From contig JABFGH010000004.1 of the NCBI GenBank assembly GCA_013112585.1, positions 124,001 through 188,000 on the forward strand: a stretch of 64,000 nt of DNA, written 5' to 3'. The stretch comes from Ignavibacteriota bacterium. GTDB lineage: Bacteria > Bacteroidota > Ignavibacteria > Ignavibacteriales > Melioribacteraceae. The notes under the pieces are model-generated. The model worked only from the letters and a program-made list of their open reading frames with translations. It did no database searches and was not told the origin of the DNA. Shown in pieces: positions 17,465-26,843 of the stretch; the first letter of the stretch is position 1, and every line of letters starts with the position of its first letter. The position numbers and the translations under genes were made by a program.

Positions 17465-17849
17465 AATAATTATAGTTGAAGACGATCCGTTTTCACAAGA
17501 ATTTTATTTATTACTTTTTGATAAAAGAGGTTATAACCCAATTATTGAAGAAGACGGGGATAAACTTTTTAAAGAGATTGAAGACGGTAATGTAGATTTG
17601 ATAATCATGGATATAAACTTGAGAAATACATATTTTAAAGGTGATAAGATTGATGGAGTAAAACTTTCTTCAATTATAAAACAGAACCCTAAGTTTAGCC
17701 ATATTCCAATATTACTAATTACAGCATACTCCGATTCGATAGTTGAAAATAAATACTTTGAAGAAAGTTTGGCAGACGATTATATTATTAAACCAATTAC
17801 AGATTTTAATAAACTGCTGAATAAAGTAGAAGGATTGATAAAAAGATAA
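17454..17849 (+). CDS. single-domain response regulator
   Basis: A 131-aa stand-alone REC domain. Landmarks are IIIVEDDPFSQEF (acidic pair), LIIMDINLRNT (phospho-acceptor Asp), LLITAYSD (conserved Thr) and DDYIIKPI (Lys). It has a slightly extended loop after the phospho-Asp (YFKGDKIDGVKL). There is no output domain, so it probably works as a CheY-like shuttle or phosphate sink. It overlaps motB by 11 bases and the next REC gene by one, showing co-translation with the stator set. Confidence 0.85.
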   Translation: MSGKIIIVEDDPFSQEFYLLLFDKRGYNPIIEEDGDKLFKEIEDGNVDLIIMDINLRNTYFKGDKIDGVKLSSIIKQNPKFSHIPILLITAYSDSIVENKYFEESLADDYIIKPITDFNKLLNKVEGLIKR

Positions 17850-18508
17850 TGGAAAAGCCGCGTGTGCTTGTAGTAGAAGATGAACCGGAAACAAGATATA
17901 TTCTTGACCGGCTGCTTACCAAAAATAACTTTGATGTAATTACGGCTGAAAATGGTGAAGAAGCATTGGAAAAAATTAAAACCAAACCGCCTAAAGTTAT
18001 TATTGCCGATTGGACTATGCCGGTTATGGATGGAATTGAGTTATGTAAAATTATTAAACAAAACGATCAGTATAAAAGTGTTTACTACATAATACTTACT
18101 GCTCGCGTTCTTATTGAGGATAGGGTAAAGGGACTAGATATTGGCGCCGATGATTTTTTAACTAAGCCGGTTGAAAATGAGGAATTACTTGCAAGAATTA
18201 GAGCAGGGGTAAGAATTTTTAATTTGCAGAATGAATTAAAAAAAGTTGAGCACACAAAGGCTCTTATTGAAATGGCTTGTACAATCGGTCATCAAATTAA
18301 CAATCCCTTAAGCAGTTTAATGATGTCTTTGCAGAACATTGAAGATGAAATTGATATTACAAATAATGAAAATGTTAAATATGATTTGGAAGTAATTCAA
18401 AAATCCGCAGTTAAAATAAAAAAACTTACAGCCGATTTAACGCAGCTGCAGAACCCCGAGGTTATTGATTATACCTCAGATAATAAAATGATAAAGTTGA
18501 ATAAGTAA
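17849..18508 (+). CDS. response regulator fused to a DHp helix pair, no ATPase domain
   Basis: A 219-aa protein with REC at residues 1-122 (VLVVEDEPETRYIL, IIADWTMPVMDGIEL, DFLTKPVENEEL). After this comes a helical segment with a HisKA-type H-box (CTIGHQINNPLSSL, about residues 148-161). The protein then stops where a HATPase domain would begin. It thus has a candidate phospho-His without a catalytic domain. It could act as a phosphotransfer protein (Spo0B-like) or a substrate of another kinase. The reading frame ends normally, and the next gene starts 10 bp later in another frame. Confidence 0.78.
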   Translation: MEKPRVLVVEDEPETRYILDRLLTKNNFDVITAENGEEALEKIKTKPPKVIIADWTMPVMDGIELCKIIKQNDQYKSVYYIILTARVLIEDRVKGLDIGADDFLTKPVENEELLARIRAGVRIFNLQNELKKVEHTKALIEMACTIGHQINNPLSSLMMSLQNIEDEIDITNNENVKYDLEVIQKSAVKIKKLTADLTQLQNPEVIDYTSDNKMIKLNK

Positions 18509-18518
18509 TAGCTAATGC

Positions 18519-19169
18519 ATGTTAGGAAAAGTACTACATATAAACCCTACAAGCGATTACCAGGGAAACAGCAAACGCCGCGGTAGAGGCGGGGCGCTGA
18601 AAACTGTACTTCGTTCATTTAACCAGAATAGCGATTACTCCGATATTTCTGCGGCAAGTAATTTTTTGCGCAAAACCAATTGGCTTATTAATCAGTTAAA
18701 CCAGGGTGAAGATACCCTTAACTTAGATTTTTCGATAGATGAATTTAGGATCAAAGTTGATGTCGATTTGCGGGACTTGAGTAAACTAAGCAGGTTACTT
18801 TATACTGTTCATCAAATGGGAAAGGATAAACAGACGACAAATTCATTTGTAGCGGTTGTATCTATTGATATAATTGAAAAACCGAGGAACCTTTACGAGC
18901 CTAAATTTAAACTTGATACGATAAGAGAATTTTTCAGCAGGATCAAAGATCTAAAAATAAGCAGTGATATTTCACGCTACGATACATCATTGATCAACAT
19001 TCTGCTCGAAGGAATTATAAACAATCTGTACAACGAATTTAAATTACTAAATTTTGCAATCATTGAATTTATAAGAGTACTTACCTTGCAGGAAATTAGC
19101 GGTAAGACTGAACCTACTGAAGTTTATGATGCCATTACAATTGAAAAAATTTATAGCTTAAAGGGCTAA
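18519..19169 (+). CDS. unknown protein ending the flagellar operon
   Basis: A 216-aa protein I do not recognise. The N-terminal 35 residues are basic and Gly-rich (GNSKRRGRGGALKTV). The rest looks mixed alpha/beta, with FSIDEFRIKVDVDLRDL and FVAVVSIDIIEK strands followed by helices. It has no signal peptide or membrane helix. It starts 10 bp after the REC-DHp gene in the same direction and is the last gene before a 166-bp gap. A role with the motility regulators is likely by position only. Confidence 0.6.
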   Translation: MLGKVLHINPTSDYQGNSKRRGRGGALKTVLRSFNQNSDYSDISAASNFLRKTNWLINQLNQGEDTLNLDFSIDEFRIKVDVDLRDLSKLSRLLYTVHQMGKDKQTTNSFVAVVSIDIIEKPRNLYEPKFKLDTIREFFSRIKDLKISSDISRYDTSLINILLEGIINNLYNEFKLLNFAIIEFIRVLTLQEISGKTEPTEVYDAITIEKIYSLKG

Positions 19170-19335
19170 GTAGAACTGCACTACTCAAAGTAAATAAAAA
19201 TCACATCACAGTTCATTTCATTTAATAATTTAATTTTTTTTTCGATGATGTTAGAGTAAAGTTGAATTATTCTAAAGCATTATTTTTAATAACGAGCAAA
19301 ATTTACAAAGCATATTAAAGAGCGTATAATACAAA

Positions 19336-21258
19336 GTGAAATCTAAAAACGGATATCTTTCTTTTCATCATTCATTGCTTAACAAGGTATTAAAAACCAA
19401 CGGTGAAAGTTTATGTATTCTTGACCGAGAGAAAAGGTATAAATATTTTAATGATACCCACAAGCAGTTGATTGAAACGACAACAAACAATCAAATTGAA
19501 GTAGGTGATTCATTTATAAATCTTTTCGAAGATGAGTGTGTTAGGAAAGAGCTTGAAAGAAATATAAACAAAACTTTAACCGGCAGTGAATTAAAGGTAA
19601 TACAAAAATTAAGCAGTACCGGTAACGGCAGTTCAACAGTAGAAAATAATTTTATTCCATTTACAGATGAATCGGAAGAGATAGCCGGTATTTTAATAAA
19701 ATCGAAAAAAGCAGTTGAGAGCCGGACAAAAGTTGAAGGAGATGACCGGCTTGCTAATCATGATAATGTATTAGCCAAGGTGAATAATTTAGATTACAAT
19801 TCGGGACTTATAAATCATGCATTAAATTCTCTAACACATGGAATTGTAATTACAGATTCAAAAGGGATAATAGTTTGGGCAAATGATGCGGTAACTAAAT
19901 TTTCAGGTTTTAATTTAAGTGAACTAAAGGGGCAGACACCACGAATATTTAATTCAGAAATTCATGATGAAAGTTTTTTTAAAAAGTTATGGCAGACAAT
20001 AAAATCGGGAAGTGAATGGAAAGGTGAGTTAGTTAATCGGAAGAAAAACGGCTCATTTTATTTTGAGGAAATGATTATCACACCTATACTAAACGATAGT
20101 AGGGAGATAACACATTTTATTGCTATTAAGCAAGACATAACAGAACAACGCCAAAAAGAAAAAGAGCTTGAAAAAGACTCGGCTTCGTTAAGTTTAATTG
20201 TTGATAAAGTACCGGCAGTTTTGTGGATGGTAGATTCTGAATTACTATTTCTATCATCACAAGGATCAGCTTTAAAGCAGATGGGATTAAAACCGAATCA
20301 AGTTGTGGGTACAACTGTTTATGATTTTTTCAAATCAAAAGATAAAGAGTATCCGCCTATTAAAGCCCATTGTGATGCATTAAAGGGCAGCTCGCGGCAG
20401 TTTAAACTTTTTTGGAAAGGTGAAACATTTGATGCACAAGTTGAACCGCTAAGGGATAAAGAAAACCGAATTATTGGATGTGTAGGCATTGCGCATAATG
20501 TTACCGACAGGGTAAAGTATGAACAGGCATTAATTGAATCAAGAGAAAAAGCTGAGCTATCAAATAAATTGAAATCTGAGTTTCTTGCTCAAATGTCACA
20601 CGAAATCAGAACTCCACTTAATGTAATAATCAGTTCGGCTAGCCTGCTTCAAGAGGAATTGACAGATAGTGTTGATGAAGATGTTTATACTTCATTTGAA
20701 CTAATAGATTCAGCAGGCAGAAGAATTATAAGAACAATTGATTTGCTGTTAAACATGTCAGAGATTCATACAGGGAATTATGAATATATAAAAGAAGAAT
20801 TTAATTTGAATGGAGATGTTTTACAGCAGGTATTTGAAAGTTATAAATTCAAGGCAAATTCAAAAGAGCTGCAATTGGTATTATCATGCCAAACCGATGA
20901 TACAATTATTAGCGGCGACAGGCATTCAATTCTAGAAATCTTTTCGAATCTTGTTGATAACGCGATAAAATATACCGAATCAGGCAGAGTTGAAATTATT
21001 GTTGATAAGGATGAAGAGGGTAATCTTGCAGTGCTGATTGCTGATACTGGAATTGGAATTTCAAAAGATTATTTGCCTCATTTGTTCGATAAGTTTACGC
21101 AGGAAGATGAAGGCTATACCAGGCAATATGAAGGTAACGGCTTAGGGCTTGCACTTGTAAAAGAGTACTGCGCTTTAAATAATTTAACTTTAGATGTTGA
21201 AAGTGAAAAAGGAAGTGGAACAATAATTAAAATTTTATTCAATCGATCTGAAAATTAA
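19336..21258 (+). CDS. multi-PAS sensor histidine kinase
   Basis: A 640-aa soluble kinase with no obvious membrane helix. It has PAS-like regions at about 20-115, 160-270 (HGIVITDSKGIIVWAN, then a C-terminal PAC motif ending DITEQR) and 285-395. The DHp H-box is FLAQMSHEIRTPLN. The ATPase boxes are NLVDNAIKYTESG, IADTGIGIS, LFDKFTQEDEG and GNGLGLALVKEYC, all intact. The start is GTG at 19336, 166 bp after the flagellar operon. No adjacent receiver partner exists downstream. Confidence 0.9.
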   Translation: MKSKNGYLSFHHSLLNKVLKTNGESLCILDREKRYKYFNDTHKQLIETTTNNQIEVGDSFINLFEDECVRKELERNINKTLTGSELKVIQKLSSTGNGSSTVENNFIPFTDESEEIAGILIKSKKAVESRTKVEGDDRLANHDNVLAKVNNLDYNSGLINHALNSLTHGIVITDSKGIIVWANDAVTKFSGFNLSELKGQTPRIFNSEIHDESFFKKLWQTIKSGSEWKGELVNRKKNGSFYFEEMIITPILNDSREITHFIAIKQDITEQRQKEKELEKDSASLSLIVDKVPAVLWMVDSELLFLSSQGSALKQMGLKPNQVVGTTVYDFFKSKDKEYPPIKAHCDALKGSSRQFKLFWKGETFDAQVEPLRDKENRIIGCVGIAHNVTDRVKYEQALIESREKAELSNKLKSEFLAQMSHEIRTPLNVIISSASLLQEELTDSVDEDVYTSFELIDSAGRRIIRTIDLLLNMSEIHTGNYEYIKEEFNLNGDVLQQVFESYKFKANSKELQLVLSCQTDDTIISGDRHSILEIFSNLVDNAIKYTESGRVEIIVDKDEEGNLAVLIADTGIGISKDYLPHLFDKFTQEDEGYTRQYEGNGLGLALVKEYCALNNLTLDVESEKGSGTIIKILFNRSEN

Positions 21259-21423
21259 ACTTCCGGAAATATGAATTGTTCACCAATATTATTGTGAATA
21301 ATAATAACCAAATTTAGAACTCCAACATATTTGAAAAATACGTTAACACTCAATAAAATCAATAATACCAACGGCATAGCAATTGATAATAACATGTATG
21401 CAAAACTTAAATTTTAAATCGTT

Positions 21424-22563
21424 ATGAATATCAAGAAAAATTATTTAACTAAATTAGCTGCCATAACATTACTGTTATTGTTATCAATTTCAGCATGTAA
21501 GTCAGATGAAGAAAACCCTATCGAACCAATAACAGTAGGAGCAATACAAGGTCAGGTTACATCGGCAGTTAACGGGTTAAGCATTACTAAAGCAAATATA
21601 TTTACTGTTCCGCCTACGAGCCGCGTTACTACAGATGCAGACGGAAATTATTTAATAAGTAATGTTGAACCGGGTGAGTACACAATTACTGCATCGAAGG
21701 AAGGGATGGATACATTAAACGCCGAAGTTACAGTTGCAGCAGGTGCAGAAACTAAAGCCGATTTCATTCTCAATCAATATGATTCCTTAAACAGCGCATT
21801 TTATGGCATAATAACCGGTACAGTAAAAAATGCAATTGATGAACTTGCTTTGAGCAATGTATCAATTAGAACTATCCCGCCGACAAGCTCGGTAAGTACA
21901 AATTCTGCCGGTTATTTTTTAATTCCAAATGTAGAGCCGGGTGAATATTTAGTTGATGCAAAAAAAATCGGGTACGACTCAACTCAAATTACTGTAACAG
22001 TTTTTAAGGGTAAAACAGTTTTTGCTGATTTAATAATTGTACCAGCAGATACCTCAGCACTGCCTACTACGGCAAAAATTTCAGGTTATGCTGTTGATGC
22101 TTCCACCGGAAACAAATTAAGTGATGTACAGGTAAGTGTTGATCCTCCGGTAAGTTCTGTACTAACAGATGCACTCGGGTACTATGAAATTGAAAATGTA
22201 GAACCGGGTCAATACACGGTGAACGCAGTTAAAGCAAACTATACTTCGTTCTCAGTTGATATTTCCGCACAGGCAGGAACTGTTACGAAAGCAGACCTGC
22301 TGTTAACAAAATCTACAGGCGCGGTTACAGGAAAAGTTTTAAGAGCTTCTGACGGAAGTCCTGTCAGCGGAGCTTACATTAAAACTAATCCCGGTTCCGG
22401 TACGGTATTAACTGATGCAAGCGGAGTTTATTCTTTTGAAAACATAGCTCCGGGAACTATTACAATAACCGCTGATAAGCAAGGCTTTACTACTGCGTCA
22501 GTTAGTGTGCAGATTAAGTCGAGCATTACAATCCAAGCAGATATTTTACTTGATTCAAATTAA
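21424..22563 (+). CDS. lipoprotein of four carboxypeptidase-regulatory-like repeats
   Basis: A 379-aa protein. The signal peptide ends in a lipobox (SISAC), so it is probably lipid-anchored. The body is four repeats of a CarboxypepD_reg / prealbumin-like beta-sandwich. They lie at roughly residues 36-115, 128-205, 215-295 and 298-378. Each carries a TDADGNYLISNVEPGEYT-type core; the second has SAGYFLIPNVEPGEY and the fourth DASGVYSFENIAPGT. There is no enzymatic domain. A role in envelope adhesion or a surface scaffold is inference. It overlaps the next small gene by one base. Confidence 0.85.
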   Translation: MNIKKNYLTKLAAITLLLLLSISACKSDEENPIEPITVGAIQGQVTSAVNGLSITKANIFTVPPTSRVTTDADGNYLISNVEPGEYTITASKEGMDTLNAEVTVAAGAETKADFILNQYDSLNSAFYGIITGTVKNAIDELALSNVSIRTIPPTSSVSTNSAGYFLIPNVEPGEYLVDAKKIGYDSTQITVTVFKGKTVFADLIIVPADTSALPTTAKISGYAVDASTGNKLSDVQVSVDPPVSSVLTDALGYYEIENVEPGQYTVNAVKANYTSFSVDISAQAGTVTKADLLLTKSTGAVTGKVLRASDGSPVSGAYIKTNPGSGTVLTDASGVYSFENIAPGTITITADKQGFTTASVSVQIKSSITIQADILLDSN

Positions 22564-22760
22564 TGTATAAAAAAATAAATTATACAAGTAAGAGGGTCAA
22601 TTGCAGAAAATGTAATTATTTTTATGTTACCTGGGATGCAAAATCGCCCTACGGATGCAAGGCTTTGGGATTCAAAACACCAAACATGCCTTCTTCGGAT
22701 GTATTTAATAACTCGGGAATTGAGTGCTTAAAGTTCTTACCTAAATCGAATAAATTTTAG
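22563..22760 (+). CDS. small Cys-rich protein, conserved YF-VTWD-PYGCKA family
   Basis: A 65-aa protein with four Cys (NCRKCNYF, PYGCKALGF, GIECLKF). The motif order C-x2-C-x-YF-x-VTWD-x3-PYGCKA-x-GFK, then P-x6-F-x2-SG-x2-C, matches a small protein family I recall from Proteobacteria, sometimes annotated misleadingly as uracil-DNA glycosylase. The Cys pattern suggests metal or Fe-S binding, though this is unproven. It overlaps the lipoprotein stop. Confidence 0.7.
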   Translation: MYKKINYTSKRVNCRKCNYFYVTWDAKSPYGCKALGFKTPNMPSSDVFNNSGIECLKFLPKSNKF

Positions 22761-22896
22761 TTCAAATTATAACCATTATTTATTAAGCCCTTCTAATTAA
22801 TCATTTATTATTTTATCATTATTTATTTTTTGAATAATAAAAACTTGACAACATTCATTATATTTTATGAGTCCGTTCATTTAAATTAATAAGAGA

Positions 22897-23865
22897 TTGA
22901 AATTGAAAACGGAAGAAGAAATAACTCTATTTTTAATTGGTTCAAAATTCTTTAAAACCAATCTGAACCGATTGGCTGCTCAAGCAGAAGGTGTAAGGAA
23001 TAGTGCGGAAATTGAATACCTGCATAGAATGAGAGTAGCTTCGAGAAGATTGTTAAATGGTTTAAGCACATTTTCCGAAGCGATACCAAAAAGAAAATTA
23101 AATAAATGGAATTTAGAAATTCGGTCACTCGTAAGAGTTTTAGGTAAGTCAAGAGATCTTGATGTTCAAATTAAATACTTGAGGTCAAACAGAAAAAATA
23201 TAAAAACAAAAAATTATAAAATTGGAATCGAGAGATTAATTCTTCGTTTAGAACAGAGAAGAAATCAAAAACAGCCAGGAGTTGTTGAAGCGATATATGA
23301 ATTTAATGAGAGCAGTTTTAAGCGGGACATTAAAAATATATTTGATGCAAGAAATTATAAAAAAAGGTTAACAATAAAAAAACTTCACGATAAAAAATTT
23401 ATAAATAAAATTAAAAAAATTATATCAAGTAAAATTACAGGCGTTTTAGTTTTTGATGAAACTATTTATGATCAGCAAAATACAGCCGAATTGCATGAGT
23501 TGCGAAAAGCAATTAAGCAGCTTCGTTATACACTTGAAACATTCGATTTCCATTACGGGGGTTGCATTAAAATGCACATTAAAATCATAAAAAACATTCA
23601 AGATATATTAGGCAGAATTCATGATTATGATATGTGGGTAGAATTGATTCCAAAGTTTATCATCAAAGAAAAAAGAAGAACAGAAAAATATTTTGGAAAC
23701 ATAAAAAACTTTGGAAATATAGAAAGGGGGCTGCTGCATTTTTTAAAGGAAGTTAATAACAAAAGAAAAAAAGAATACAAGCAGTTCATCTTATATTGGG
23801 ATGAATTAAAATCGAAAAAATATTGGGAAAGTATTCCGGTTGATTTAAATTCACTTATCAAATAA
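22897..23865 (+). CDS. CHAD-domain protein
   Basis: A 322-aa, very basic helical protein. CHAD domains bind polyphosphate and are often encoded near polyP enzymes. The typical signature is IEYLHRMRVASRRLLNGLSTF (positions about 38-58), then LVRVLGKSRDLDVQI and the second-half repeat LHELRKAIKQLRYTLETF and DILGRIHDYDMW. The start appears to be TTG at 22897; no ATG precedes the conserved region. No CYTH domain is attached. Polyphosphate kinase is 31 kb away in the same window, not adjacent. Confidence 0.88.
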   Translation: MKLKTEEEITLFLIGSKFFKTNLNRLAAQAEGVRNSAEIEYLHRMRVASRRLLNGLSTFSEAIPKRKLNKWNLEIRSLVRVLGKSRDLDVQIKYLRSNRKNIKTKNYKIGIERLILRLEQRRNQKQPGVVEAIYEFNESSFKRDIKNIFDARNYKKRLTIKKLHDKKFINKIKKIISSKITGVLVFDETIYDQQNTAELHELRKAIKQLRYTLETFDFHYGGCIKMHIKIIKNIQDILGRIHDYDMWVELIPKFIIKEKRRTEKYFGNIKNFGNIERGLLHFLKEVNNKRKKEYKQFILYWDELKSKKYWESIPVDLNSLIK

Positions 23866-24103
23866 AGAATATGATTGAAGAAAAATATTTGACATGCTAA
23901 ATGTACCTGTAATTCCCTAATAAAAATGTAAGCTTTGTTTTTACAAAACGCCCAATTTAGGCTAAATTATTACATATTGGGAGTGCTGCTGCATGGCATA
24001 TTATTTGAGCTAACAATAGGCTGATTGGATTAATTTTTACTCAAAATTTTAGATCAGTTAATAAAAACATATTTGGTATTTAATAGAATAATAAAAACGG
24101 ATC

Positions 24104-25984
24104 ATGAAACAACTTCACTCATTACTTCAAAAACATATTCAAAAAAACCTTGGCGGCATAGATTCAGTTGATGGCGACTTGAAGAAGTTTATAAATGAAG
24201 TAAACTCAGATTATGTAAAAAGTGAAGTAGAAACTAGGAGCAAGGAAAACAGCGAAGCAGAAGATTGTATCGTTGTTGAAGAAAAAACCAACTTAAATCA
24301 AGTTGAATATTTGAAGGGTTTACTGTATGATAAAAATGCAGAGATTAAAAAACTGAAGGAAGAACTGCAATACCAATCTGATGAAAAAATTCACTCCGAT
24401 ATTATTTTAAGAAGTCTCTACAGAATAAACCAAGCCAGTTATGAAAGTGATACGCTTGAAAAAATGCTTAACAATATTCGCGAGATACTCGGTTCATTTA
24501 TGGACACGACAAATTTCTTTATAGCATTGTATGATAATTCAACAGGCTTACTTTCGCTGCCATACTTTATTGATAAGAATGATCGCTTTGATACTTTTCC
24601 TGTAGGCAAAACCTTAACGGGTTATGTGATTGAAAATAACGAATCGGTTATGCTTTACAAAAATCAAATATTAGAGATGGTTGAGAAAGGATATATTGAT
24701 CAAGTTGGAACTTTGCCCGAAGTGTGGCTCGGAGCGCCGATGAGAGCATCGGATGAAGTTAACGGGGCTGTTGTTGTGCAGAGTTATATTAGTTCCGATG
24801 CTTACACAATTAAAGATTTAGAAATATTAAAATTTATTGCAAAACAGGTAGGCTCTTTAATTGAAAGAAAAAAATCGGATGAAGCATTAAAGCAAAGTGA
24901 AGAAAAGTATAGAATGCTGATTGAGGCGATGAACGAGGGAGTAGTAATTTTAGACGATAGAGGTTTTATAAAATTTACAAATAATTCATTCTTAAAAAAT
25001 TTGGGATACACAAAGGAGGAGTTGTGGGGATGCACGCCGAGTAAGATTTTGGCAAGTGAAAGCAAAAATAAAATTGCCGAGATGATGCGGAAAAGGAAAA
25101 AGGGAAATTCAGCATCCTCCTTTGAGATAGACTTAGTAAGAAAAGATAAAACAATTGTGAAAAGTTTAGTTTCACAAAGAAATGTTTATTCAACCTTAGG
25201 GCAGTTCCAGGGAAGCTTTGCAATTATTACTGATGTTACTGAAATAAAAAAAGCGGAATCTTCCTTTAGAAAATATTCCGAAGAGCTGGAAGAACTGAAT
25301 GCCAATAAAGATAAGTTCTTTTCGGTAATTGCTCATGATTTACGAAGCCCGTTTATATCACTGCTCGGTTATACAGAAATTCTAAATGAGGATATTGACG
25401 AGCTTAGTCCGGATGAAACAAAGTTATTTGCATCAAATATTCATGAGTCCTCTCAAAATCTTTTTAGTCTGCTCGAAAATTTATTAGAATGGTCACGAAT
25501 ACAATCAGGTAAAATAAAGTTCTCACCGGTTAATATTAATCTTCAAAAACTCGTAGTTGAAACAATAGGGTTATTTTCAGAAAATGCACAGAGAAAAAAT
25601 ATCTTTTTAAATTTAGTCGATTCACCACTCACAGAAGTATTTGCAGATTTAAATATGATTGAGTCAGTACTTAGAAATTTAGTTTCCAATGCAATTAAAT
25701 TTACTAATGAAGGCGGCACAATTAAAATATTATATACAGAAGAAAATGGTTTCTGCAAAATTTCTATTGAAGATAATGGCTGTGGAATTCCTGAAGAAAG
25801 CATTGATAAAATATTCAGTATTGGCGATCATATATCAACCAATGGAACTAACGATGAAAAGGGAACAGGGCTGGGACTAATTTTATGTAAAGAATTTGTT
25901 CAGAAAAATGGCGGCACAATTTGGGTAGAAAGTAAAGTAGATGTCGGCAGTAAATTTATATTTACAATTCCTCTTAATAATTAA
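24104..25984 (+). CDS. GAF-PAS sensor histidine kinase
   Basis: A 626-aa soluble kinase. An N-terminal coiled-coil linker (residues 60-100) leads to a GAF domain (about 110-255) and a PAS domain (about 265-385, MNEGVVILDDRGFIKFTN). Then come the DHp H-box (FFSVIAHDLRSPFISLL) and ATPase boxes NLVSNAIKFTNEGG, EDNGCGIPEES and GTGLGLILCKEF. The kinase core is a close paralogue of the REC-kinase at 28626. No receiver gene is adjacent. Confidence 0.9.
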   Translation: MKQLHSLLQKHIQKNLGGIDSVDGDLKKFINEVNSDYVKSEVETRSKENSEAEDCIVVEEKTNLNQVEYLKGLLYDKNAEIKKLKEELQYQSDEKIHSDIILRSLYRINQASYESDTLEKMLNNIREILGSFMDTTNFFIALYDNSTGLLSLPYFIDKNDRFDTFPVGKTLTGYVIENNESVMLYKNQILEMVEKGYIDQVGTLPEVWLGAPMRASDEVNGAVVVQSYISSDAYTIKDLEILKFIAKQVGSLIERKKSDEALKQSEEKYRMLIEAMNEGVVILDDRGFIKFTNNSFLKNLGYTKEELWGCTPSKILASESKNKIAEMMRKRKKGNSASSFEIDLVRKDKTIVKSLVSQRNVYSTLGQFQGSFAIITDVTEIKKAESSFRKYSEELEELNANKDKFFSVIAHDLRSPFISLLGYTEILNEDIDELSPDETKLFASNIHESSQNLFSLLENLLEWSRIQSGKIKFSPVNINLQKLVVETIGLFSENAQRKNIFLNLVDSPLTEVFADLNMIESVLRNLVSNAIKFTNEGGTIKILYTEENGFCKISIEDNGCGIPEESIDKIFSIGDHISTNGTNDEKGTGLGLILCKEFVQKNGGTIWVESKVDVGSKFIFTIPLNN

Positions 25985-26304
25985 CGAGTATAAAACTTAA
26001 AGTGGTTTTAAAAACGTTACACACAAAAAATAATTATTCAAATTAACATCAAAAATTTTTAATTAATTGTAATAGATTTAATGTGACAATTAATTTTAAT
26101 TTCATAAACAATAAAAAAATTTTATATTAATAGTATAAGCTGCACTAATAAATATAGTCTCGTTGAAAGGTATATGGTTATTGAGGTTTATGAGTTTGTT
26201 GAATTTTTAAAATCATCAGAACAAAAGCAGTTTTCTAATTGCTTGATTTAATTACTTTAAATTTATATATTGGCATCGCTCACTAAATAACAAGGGGAAC
26301 ATAA
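25985..26304. other. AT-rich intergenic region, no gene seen
   Basis: A 320-bp AT-rich gap between the GAF-PAS kinase and the histone-like gene. I see no ORF, tRNA or strong hairpin. It presumably contains the promoter for the histone-like gene. Candidate TATA-rich blocks are present but not distinctive enough to call. The start of the histone-like gene is preceded by an AAGGGGAAC ribosome-binding sequence. Confidence 0.5.
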
Positions 26305-26664
26305 ATGGCAAAAGCTAAAAAAGCTGCACCAAAGAAAAAAGCCGTAAAGAAAAAAGCTGCAAAAAAGAAAGCCGCACCAAAGAAAAAAGCAGCTAAAAAA
26401 GCTGTAGCAAAAAAATCGGCTGCAAAGAAAAAAGTAGCTAAGAAAAAAGCTGCACCAAAGAAAAAAGTGGCTAAGAAAAAAACCGCTAAGAAAAAAGCCG
26501 CACCAAAGAAAAAAGTGGCTAAGAAAAAAACTGCTAAGAAAAAAGCTGCACCAAAGAAGAAAGCAGCTAAGAAAAAAACTGCTAAGAAAAAAGCCGCACC
26601 AAAGAAAAAGGTAGCTAAGAAGAAAGCAGCACCGAAGAAAAAAGCAGCTAAGAAGAAAAAATAA
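26305..26664 (+). CDS. histone H1-like Lys/Ala-rich DNA-binding protein
   Basis: A 119-aa protein made almost only of Lys, Ala and Pro, with minor Val, Thr and Ser. It is organised as repeats of the form KKAAPKKKVAKKK. Such low-complexity proteins resemble the C-terminal tail of eukaryotic H1 and bacterial HU/Hc-like tails, and they condense nucleic acids by charge. No globular HU domain is present. A good SD and a strong downstream hairpin (26745-26768) define an independent unit. The opposite-strand open frame is an artefact of the codon bias. Confidence 0.88.
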   Translation: MAKAKKAAPKKKAVKKKAAKKKAAPKKKAAKKAVAKKSAAKKKVAKKKAAPKKKVAKKKTAKKKAAPKKKVAKKKTAKKKAAPKKKAAKKKTAKKKAAPKKKVAKKKAAPKKKAAKKKK

Positions 26665-26744
26665 ATAATCGTAGTTCGTAATTTTACATCGCTGCAAATG
26701 ATGTAAGTTTGATGAACAATAAACTTTGCGGTTTAAATTTATTA

Positions 26745-26768
26745 GCCTGCAAGTTTTTACTTGCAGGC
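26745..26768. terminator. 9-bp perfect hairpin between convergent genes
   Basis: GCCTGCAAG, a 6-base loop TTTTTA, then CTTGCAGGC form a perfect stem. It lies 80 bp after the histone-like gene and 76 bp beyond the convergent aminotransferase stop, so it may terminate both. The T-tract after it is weak. Confidence 0.6.
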
Positions 26769-26843
26769 ATTACTTCTCTTTCTCTAATTCATACCCTATA
26801 CAATTTTATTTAGACTTATTGTTTAAATAACTGTCTAAAATGA

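Noticed and set aside
19230-19320. Sigma-28-type promoter ahead of the kinase at 19336
   Set aside because: A TAAAGTT string is present, but no GCCGATAA-like -10 box lies at the right distance.
26263-26697. 144-aa Leu/Phe/Ser/Cys-rich frame opposite the histone-like gene
   Set aside because: Exact antisense of the Lys-codon repeats; the open frame is a by-product of AAR/GCN codon use and has no SD or family match.
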